NCBI GenBank assembly: GCA_030447005.1
Contig: JAUJME010000115.1
Location: forward strand, 1-5,588
Direction of reading: 5' to 3'
Length of the DNA stretch: 5,588 nucleotides
DNA from: Solirubrobacteraceae bacterium
GTDB lineage: Bacteria; Actinomycetota; Thermoleophilia; Solirubrobacterales; Solirubrobacteraceae
The notes under the pieces were generated by a model. The model was not told where the DNA came from. It was given only the letters and a program-made list of their open reading frames with translations, and did not search any database. The translations under genes were made by a program, and so were the position numbers. Of the stretch, positions 1-4,572 are shown piece by piece. How positions within the stretch are numbered: the stretch's first letter is position 1; the number at the start of each line of letters is the position of its first letter.

Positions 1-901
1 AGCCGCCGACGGCCGTGGCCAGGATCGGCTTGCCGAACGCCAGCGCGGTGAACAGCACGCCCGACGCCTCGATCGCCCGGTAGGGCAGCACGATGAGGTC
101 CGCCCGCCGGAAGAACGCCGGCAGCTCGGAGTCGGTGATGAACCGCGGGATGAACCGGGCGCCGGGCGGCGGGTCGGCCATGAGCTCGGCGGTGGGCATC
201 TTCGGGAGCCCGGCCACCCACAGCTCCGCGCCGGTGACCCCCTTCCAGGCCTCGAGCAGCACGTCGATCCCGTGGTAGGGGCGCCAGACCCCCAGGCAGA
301 GGACGACCGGGCCCTCGACCGCGGCGAGCTCGGCGGGCAGCGGCCGCTCGTCCGGCTGGGACAGGAGGTAGTCGAACGCCCCGTGGGGGATGAGCTCCAC
401 CTTCTCGGGGGACACCCCCAGCTCCTCGACCAGGCGGCTGCGGCCGTGCGAGGTGTGCGTCACCACCGCGTCGACGCGCTCGTAGGCGCGCCGCCTCCCC
501 CACGCCTGCCCGGGCCGCGCGTTGCGCGGGAGGATCTCGTGCGCCGTCATGACCGTCGGCCGGCCGGCGGGCAGGAACGCCGCGTCGAGCGCCTCGACGG
601 GGAGCCACTGGTAGTGGACGACGTCCGCCCGGGCCGCGTCGGCGCGGTGGGCGAGCATGCCGGGGACGTGCTGGGCGAGCTTGGCGAGGGTCCGCGCGCG
701 GTGCGACGGCGAGCGCGGGATGCGGCGGTAGAAGGACTCCCGCCGGACGTAGCGCACCGGCTCGGGGACGGGGCCGTAGTCGAAGCGGCTCGTGATCAGC
801 TCGACGTCGGCGCCGGCGCGGGCGAGGCCGGCGCAGAGGGCGTGGTCGTACGGCGGTGCGAAGGCCGACGGGTCGACCACGTGGACGCGCATCGGCGCCA
901 T
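1..901 (-). CDS. GT4-type glycosyltransferase, C-terminus cut by the window edge
   Basis: The first 300 codons of a GT-B fold glycosyltransferase, which would move a sugar from a nucleotide donor onto a lipid-linked or glycan acceptor at the cytoplasmic membrane face. After the start the N-terminal domain shows MRVHVVDPSAFAPPYDHAL, then the strand ADVELITS (31-38), VVHYQWLP (94-101) and TAHEILP (119-125). The donor-binding domain starts near VEGPVVLCLGVWRPYHGIDV (195-214) and continues through LWVAGLP (227-233), FIPRFITDSELPAFF (250-264) and VLPYRAIEASGVLFTALAFG (271-290) to ATAVGG at the edge. This matches the GT4 group whose C-domain carries PYR...SGVL...AFG.P...VGG. The usual phosphate-contacting Lys of the R-x-x-KG motif is His210, and the second Glu of E-x7-E is Ala286. 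Start ATG 901 has GGGG five bases upstream; ATG 892 is an alternative. It lies 10 bp after the nuclease gene, so the two may be co-transcribed. Perhaps 60-100 residues are missing. The acceptor and sugar cannot be told. Confidence 0.9.
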   Translation of the reverse strand, partial: MAPMRVHVVDPSAFAPPYDHALCAGLARAGADVELITSRFDYGPVPEPVRYVRRESFYRRIPRSPSHRARTLAKLAQHVPGMLAHRADAARADVVHYQWLPVEALDAAFLPAGRPTVMTAHEILPRNARPGQAWGRRRAYERVDAVVTHTSHGRSRLVEELGVSPEKVELIPHGAFDYLLSQPDERPLPAELAAVEGPVVLCLGVWRPYHGIDVLLEAWKGVTGAELWVAGLPKMPTAELMADPPPGARFIPRFITDSELPAFFRRADLIVLPYRAIEASGVLFTALAFGKPILATAVGG

Positions 902-911
902 CGTAACCCCG

Positions 912-2258
912 TCAGGGCGCCGGGCAGCTGGCGCTCCCCCACGCGTCGCAGGCCACCACCGCGTCGCTCGGCGAGCGCAGGCTGACCGTGTTGCCGCCGT
1001 CGGCGAGGACGTAGGCGCCGCGGCCCAGGTACCGCTCGAGCCGCTCGTCGTCCTCCGGATCGCCGCCCATCCAGAGCCGCAGCCGCTCGCCCGGCTCGAG
1101 GCGCGACCCCGCGCCGAGGGGATAGCCGAAGATGAAGCGCTCGGCCGCGCCGCCGAGGTGGAGCTTGACGAGGTAGCCGGCGAGGTCGATCGGCGCCGCG
1201 CTGACGTTGACGAGCGAGATCGACTCGGGCGTCCGCGGCTCGACCTCGACGCGCACCGCGCCGCGCAGCGGATCCTCGCAGTTGCCCAGGCATGGGTAGA
1301 TCGCGGACGCCCGCAGGTTGCCGCGGGGGTCGAAGAGGTAGCCACCGTCGCCGATCGAGCGCCCGCTGCCGGCGTTCTCGAAGACGGTCGACCGCAGGCA
1401 CCAGTAGAGGCGCGTCGGCGTCTCGGGGCGGTTGGGCCCGCAGCCGACGTGGAGGCGCAGCGAGCCGCCGGCCGGGACCACGGCGTAGGGCGGGAAGGCG
1501 AAGCCGGGCACGCCGGGAGCGCCATAGACGAGGTAGGAGTCGCGCAGCCACCAGCCGCCGAGCGGGACGTCGGTCGGGCCGGGGTTGCGGATGTCGATCC
1601 ACTCGCCGTTGAGGTCGAGCCCGTCCGTGCCGTCGGCGTCCCAGTTCACCGACACCGCCAGCGGCGCGTCGGGCGCCGGGCCGAGCCCGCAGTAGGACGG
1701 GTCATAGAGCGCGCGGCGCCCCGCGGCGGCCTGCTCGGCGAGGAGGTGGTACTCGCGGTTCCAGGCCCACTCGACGCCGTTGGGCAGCCACAGCGCGTGG
1801 CCGCCCTCCATCAGGATCCGCCCCAGGTCCTGCCAGCGGCCGCCGATCCGCACGGCGACCGAGCGCCGCAGCCGCTTGCCCGTGCGGCTCCCCGGGTTCT
1901 GCGCGGCGAGCCGGACCCGGCCGTTCGAGCGCCGGATGTAGCGGTCGACCACGGCCGCGGCCTCGCGGGCGTGGCAGGCGCCGCGCCGGCGCCGGGGGTC
2001 GGAGCTGTAGCGGGTGAGCTCCATGGCGTTGATGCCGGTGAAGCGGATGCTCTTCGTCGCGCGGGTGCCGTCGCCGTCCACGTCCACGTAGATCGTGTCG
2101 CCGTCGGCCACGAACGTCGCCTTGCCGGTCCAGAAGTGGCAGGCCGGGCCGGCCGTCCCGGGGACGCACGGCCCGCGGGAGGCGGCCTGGGCCGCGGGCG
2201 AGACCAGGAGCAGGACGCCGGCGGCGGCCAGGAGCGTGGCGAGGAGCGTTCGGAGCAT
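912..2258 (-). CDS. Secreted thermonuclease-like protein with two lamin-tail-like domains
   Basis: A 448-aa predicted exported protein. Residues 1-25 form a signal peptide (MLRTLL, a hydrophobic core of Leu/Ala/Val, then PAAQA) with cleavage likely after AQA at residue 25. Residues ~46-191 resemble staphylococcal nuclease: DGDT at 52-55, Arg72 and Glu80 with the eight-residue spacing of SNase Arg35/Glu43, and Arg131 after RTGK (125-128), as in SNase RTDKYGR (Arg87). GGHALWLPNGVEWAWN (152-167) and the AAAGRRALYD helix fit the domain's end. Residues ~199-323 look like an LTD immunoglobulin-like domain (LNGEWIDIRNPG, PLGGWWLRD, VVPAGGSLRLHVG). Residues ~332-445 look like a second, weaker LTD (SISLVNVSAAPIDLAGYLV, LEPGERLRLWMG). 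Ten cysteines suggest disulfides. The likely role is extracellular cleavage of nucleic acid, possibly wall- or matrix-associated. SNase Asp40/Thr41 are replaced by Asn77/Ala78, so activity is uncertain. ATG 2258 is the only start that leaves an intact signal peptide; no clear Shine-Dalgarno is seen. Confidence 0.88.
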   Translation of the reverse strand: MLRTLLATLLAAAGVLLLVSPAAQAASRGPCVPGTAGPACHFWTGKATFVADGDTIYVDVDGDGTRATKSIRFTGINAMELTRYSSDPRRRRGACHAREAAAVVDRYIRRSNGRVRLAAQNPGSRTGKRLRRSVAVRIGGRWQDLGRILMEGGHALWLPNGVEWAWNREYHLLAEQAAAGRRALYDPSYCGLGPAPDAPLAVSVNWDADGTDGLDLNGEWIDIRNPGPTDVPLGGWWLRDSYLVYGAPGVPGFAFPPYAVVPAGGSLRLHVGCGPNRPETPTRLYWCLRSTVFENAGSGRSIGDGGYLFDPRGNLRASAIYPCLGNCEDPLRGAVRVEVEPRTPESISLVNVSAAPIDLAGYLVKLHLGGAAERFIFGYPLGAGSRLEPGERLRLWMGGDPEDDERLERYLGRGAYVLADGGNTVSLRSPSDAVVACDAWGSASCPAP

Positions 2259-2379
2259 GAGGATGGATCGGCTGCCCGGCCGGGCGCCTTGAGGCAGCGG
2301 TACGGCAACCGACGCCGGGCGACGGCTAGGGTAACGACCGTCCCGCCCCCCTCCCCCGGTGGTCTCCCGTGCGTCGCCG
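2259..2379. promoter_or_regulatory. Divergent intergenic promoter region
   Basis: This 121-bp stretch separates the start codons of the minus-strand nuclease/LTD gene and the plus-strand glycosyltransferase gene, so promoters for both must lie here or within the opposite gene. It holds the heptamer TAGGGTA (2327-2333) and a pyrimidine-rich run, CCCGCCCCCCTCCCCC, at 2342-2357. No operator palindrome, riboswitch or small gene was recognised. Confidence 0.6.
2327..2332 (+). promoter_or_regulatory. Candidate -10 element TAGGGT for the glycosyltransferase
   Basis: TAGGGT fits the actinobacterial TAnnnT -10 pattern, inside GCTAGGGT (2325-2332). Transcription would start near 2339-2341, giving a leader of about 40 nt before ATG 2380. 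No -35 hexamer is recognisable at 16-19 bp upstream. The same 8-mer occurs upstream of the sulfotransferase. On the opposite strand, bases 2333-2328 read TACCCT, also TAnnnT, and could serve the nuclease gene with a leader of about 60 nt. This is motif matching only. Confidence 0.4.
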
Positions 2380-3561
2380 ATGAAGATCCGCATGCTCATC
2401 GCCAACGCCTACGTCGGCGGCGGCACCGCCCGGACCGTGTCGAGCACCGCTTCGGCGCTCGCCGCGCGCGGCCACGACGTCGAGGTGGCCAGCGTGCTGC
2501 GCCGCCGCGAGGTCGCGTCCTTCCCGTTCGACCCGCGGGTCCGGATCACCGACCTCGTCGACGAGTGGTCGGTCAAGGAGGGCCACGTCGAACACGGCCC
2601 CGTGCGAGCGCGCTGGCACCGGCTGACGGGGGAGCGGCGCTCGATCGTCGGCCACCGCGACGACCGCCGCACGCTGGAGTGGAGCCTCTACACGGACGCC
2701 GAGATGCTCCGCTGGATGCGCTCCGTCCGCGACGGGGTGCTCGTCGGGACGCGCCCGGGCATCAACCTCGCGATCGCCCGCTTCGCCCGCCCGGGCGTCG
2801 TCCGCGTGGCCCAGGACCACATGAACCTCGGGACCTACCGGCCCGGGCTGCGGACCGCGATCGAGCGCCGCTACCCCCGCCTGGACGCGGTGGTCACCCT
2901 CACCGAGCGCGACGCCGGGGAGTACGCCGCGCTGCTGAAGGGGCGCACGCACGTCACCTCGATCCCCAACGGCGTGCCGGATCTCGGCGGGCACCGCTCC
3001 GCGCTGGACCGCAAGGTCGTCATCGCCGCCGGGCGCCTCGCCAAGCAGAAGGGCTTCGACCGGCTCCTTCCCGTCTGGGCGAAGGTCGCCGCGCAGCGGC
3101 CGGACTGGCGGCTGGAGATCTACGGGGCCGGCGACAAGGAGGAGCCGCTGCGCCGCCAGCTCGAGGAGCTCGGGCTCCAGGGCAGTGCCCAGCTGATGGG
3201 GCGGACCTCCGAGCTCTTCGCGCGGATGGCCGACGCGTCGCTGTACGTCATGACCTCTCGCCGCGAGGGGCTGCCGATGGTGCTCCTCGAGGCCATGGGC
3301 GTCGGGCTGCCCGTCATCAGCTACGACTGCCCGACCGGGCCCCGCGACGTCATCACCGACGGCGTCGACGGCTACGTCGTGCCCAACGGCGACGAGGAGG
3401 CGCTCGCCGCGCGGATGCTCGAGCTCATGGACGACCGCGACCTCCGCGAGCGGTTCGCCGCCGCGGCCCGCGCCAAGGCGGCGAACTACGACGTGGCGGT
3501 GCTCGCCGAGCGCTGGGAGCGGCTCTTCGAGGAGCTCGCCGACGGCAAGCGGCAGCGCTGA
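2380..3561 (+). CDS. GT4 family glycosyltransferase
   Basis: A complete 393-aa GT-B retaining glycosyltransferase of the GT4 (RfaB/PimB-like) type, probably cytoplasmic or membrane-peripheral. The N-terminal Rossmann domain opens with MKIRMLIANAYVGGGTARTV, whose GGG-T loop is typical, followed by LAARGHDVEVASVLRRR (28-44). A middle stretch has SGVLVGT-like RDGVLVGTRPG (117-127) and VVTLTERD (171-178). The C-terminal donor domain has SIPNGVPD (194-201), VVIAAGRLAKQKGFDRLL (213-230, with Arg219 and Lys224 in the phosphate-binding motif), WRLEIYGAGD (243-252), LMGRTSELFARMADASLYVM (272-291) and SRREGLPMVLLEAMGVGLPV (293-312), including the E-x7-E pair Glu296/Glu304. Length is normal for the family. 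ATG 2380 is chosen because it begins the first beta strand directly; in-frame GTG 2359 would add seven residues. No good Shine-Dalgarno is seen for either. It resembles enzymes near teichoic-acid or capsule genes, but donor and acceptor are unknown. Confidence 0.93.
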   Translation: MKIRMLIANAYVGGGTARTVSSTASALAARGHDVEVASVLRRREVASFPFDPRVRITDLVDEWSVKEGHVEHGPVRARWHRLTGERRSIVGHRDDRRTLEWSLYTDAEMLRWMRSVRDGVLVGTRPGINLAIARFARPGVVRVAQDHMNLGTYRPGLRTAIERRYPRLDAVVTLTERDAGEYAALLKGRTHVTSIPNGVPDLGGHRSALDRKVVIAAGRLAKQKGFDRLLPVWAKVAAQRPDWRLEIYGAGDKEEPLRRQLEELGLQGSAQLMGRTSELFARMADASLYVMTSRREGLPMVLLEAMGVGLPVISYDCPTGPRDVITDGVDGYVVPNGDEEALAARMLELMDDRDLRERFAAAARAKAANYDVAVLAERWERLFEELADGKRQR

Positions 3562-3571
3562 GGGCGGCGCG

Positions 3572-4453
3572 TCAGGAGGCCTGCGAGGACCGCGCTCGGT
3601 CCCCGGGCGGAGCCGCCTCGCCGTGCTCGGCGGGCAGGTAACCCCAGGCCACGGCGAGCCGGCGGAGCTCCGGCGCCATCGAGTCCGCCGGCGGCGGGGG
3701 CTCGGGCGCCTGGATGGAGCCCGTCTTGATCTTGCCGGCCCAGTCGCCCAGGCCCGGCCGGTAGCGGCCGTGGTCGTAGCGGCCGTACTCGAGCATCGCC
3801 GGCTCCCACGGCAGCCCGAGGTACTCGCAGATCCGGCGGGTCTGGACCTCCGGCTCGGTGGTGAGATCCTCGTAGCGGACCGTCAGGCCCGCATGGGTCC
3901 GCCGCGCCCGGTCGAGCGCCTCGCCGTAGCGGGCGATCGTCTCGACGTTGTCCTCGGCGTCGGGGCGGAGGTTCGCCCGCGACCGGACGATCGCGCCGGG
4001 GTGGCGCAGCAGGAAGATGAAGCGGGCGTCGGGCCAGCACTCGAGGATGCGGTCCGCGATGAAGACGTCGTTCGGCGTCTTGCTGACCAGATGGGCCTTG
4101 CCGCTGTGGGCGAGCTGGCGATCCAGGATGCGGTCCCACAGGAGGTACTCGAGGCGGCGCTCGTCGAGCCCGATCTCGTCCATCGCCCTCGCCGCCCACT
4201 TGTTCTTGAGCTTGACGTTGAGGTAGCCGAGGTGGAGCTCCTGCGGCGCGTGGATCTGCGAGTGGCTGTCGAGCAGGACGCGCAGAAGCGTCGAGCCCGA
4301 GCGCAGCGTGCAGAGGACGAAGGTGGGCGCCTTGACCAGGCGCTCGCCGCCGGCCGGAGGCCTCGCCGGCCGACCGCCGCGCGCGCGCACCTTGCGCAGT
4401 TCGTGTCCGGTCGCGCGCGAGAGCGCGCCGTTGAGCGTTCGCTTCCAGGTCAC
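3572..4453 (-). CDS. PAPS-dependent sulfotransferase
   Basis: A 293-aa sulfotransferase that would transfer sulfate from 3'-phosphoadenylyl sulfate to a hydroxyl or amine on a carbohydrate, lipid or small molecule. The 5'-phosphosulfate-binding loop is FVLCTLRSGSTLLRVLLDSH (45-64). The 3'-phosphate-binding segment is RFIFLLRHPGAIVRSRAN (144-161), with Arg150 and Ser158 at the standard eight-residue spacing. Glu72 in APQELHLG (69-76) is a candidate catalytic base by comparison with carbohydrate sulfotransferases. SKTPND (124-129) and TVRYEDLTTEPE (191-202) are further family marks, followed by the ICEYLGLPWEP helix. There is no signal peptide or membrane segment. The N-terminus, TLNGALSRATGHELRKVR (6-23), is a short basic helix outside the core, followed by a Gly/Pro/Arg linker. 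The start is GTG 4453, with no close Shine-Dalgarno but a -10-like TAGGGT ending 8 bases before it. It converges on the upstream glycosyltransferase gene with a 10-bp gap. The acceptor is unknown; a surface glycan is suggested by the neighbours. Confidence 0.92.
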   Translation of the reverse strand: MTWKRTLNGALSRATGHELRKVRARGGRPARPPAGGERLVKAPTFVLCTLRSGSTLLRVLLDSHSQIHAPQELHLGYLNVKLKNKWAARAMDEIGLDERRLEYLLWDRILDRQLAHSGKAHLVSKTPNDVFIADRILECWPDARFIFLLRHPGAIVRSRANLRPDAEDNVETIARYGEALDRARRTHAGLTVRYEDLTTEPEVQTRRICEYLGLPWEPAMLEYGRYDHGRYRPGLGDWAGKIKTGSIQAPEPPPPADSMAPELRRLAVAWGYLPAEHGEAAPPGDRARSSQAS

Positions 4454-4460
4454 CCGGCCG

Positions 4461-4466
4461 ACCCTA
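4461..4466 (-). promoter_or_regulatory. Candidate -10 element TAGGGT for a leaderless sulfotransferase mRNA
   Basis: On the minus strand, GCTAGGGT (4468-4461) is followed by seven bases and then the GTG start at 4453. That is the distance from a -10 to the transcription start, so the message may begin at, or a base or so from, the initiation codon. Leaderless genes are common in actinobacteria, and no strong Shine-Dalgarno competes. The -35 position shows only TTCCCG, which is weak. Confidence 0.45.
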
Positions 4467-4507
4467 GCGCGCCCCGCCGTCGGCCGGGAAGCCGTCGCGG
4501 TCGCAGA

Positions 4508-4513
4508 TAGACT
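4508..4513 (+). promoter_or_regulatory. Candidate -10 element TAGACT for the right-hand gene
   Basis: TAGACT matches TAnnnT in one of the few A/T-containing patches of the intergenic region (AGATAGACT). It would give a transcription start near 4520 and a leader of about 50 nt that includes the Shine-Dalgarno at 4558-4562. No -35 hexamer is clear. Confidence 0.35.
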
Positions 4514-4557
4514 CGCCCGCCCAGGCCGAGCCCTGGTCGCCCACCTATGAGACGACG

Positions 4558-4562
4558 AGGAG
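4558..4562 (+). promoter_or_regulatory. Ribosome binding site AGGAG that sets GTG 4573
   Basis: AGGAG, within GACGAGGAGAC, ends ten bases before GTG 4573. It is the best Shine-Dalgarno match I see at any start in the window. It favours GTG 4573 over other codons and is the main evidence for where this gene begins. Confidence 0.65.
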
Positions 4563-4572
4563 ACACAGCCGG

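Larger units (their letters stand above)
4454..4572. promoter_or_regulatory. Divergent intergenic promoter region
   Basis: This 119-bp stretch lies between the GTG start of the sulfotransferase (minus) and the GTG start of the right-hand gene (plus). It must hold the promoter of the sulfotransferase and probably that of the plus-strand gene. Two TAnnnT elements on opposite strands lie about 42 bp apart (4461-4466 and 4508-4513). No riboswitch, operator or structured leader was recognised. Confidence 0.55.

Noticed and set aside
2259..2405. Longer N-terminus for the nuclease gene, extending the frame upstream to 2405
   Set aside because: The 49 extra residues would bury the signal peptide and overlap the start of the divergent glycosyltransferase. 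ATG 2258 gives a standard signal sequence.
792..3641. A 949-codon open frame on the plus strand spanning the nuclease gene and the glycosyltransferase
   Set aside because: Its product is an Arg/Ala/Pro/Gly-rich, low-complexity string with no domain. It runs antisense to the SNase-LTD gene and out of frame with the GT4 gene, both of which have clear motifs. Long stop-free shadow frames are expected at this GC content.
4352..4371. Inverted repeat GGCCGG...CCGGCC around AGGCCT, considered as a terminator or operator
   Set aside because: It lies within the Gly/Pro/Arg linker of the sulfotransferase coding sequence, has a 6-bp stem and no T-run. Such GC palindromes are common by chance at this base composition.
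3623..4510. A 295-codon plus-strand open frame opposite the sulfotransferase
   Set aside because: It is antisense to a gene with both PAPS-binding motifs and its own product shows no motif, only Arg/Ala/Val/Leu-rich shadow composition.
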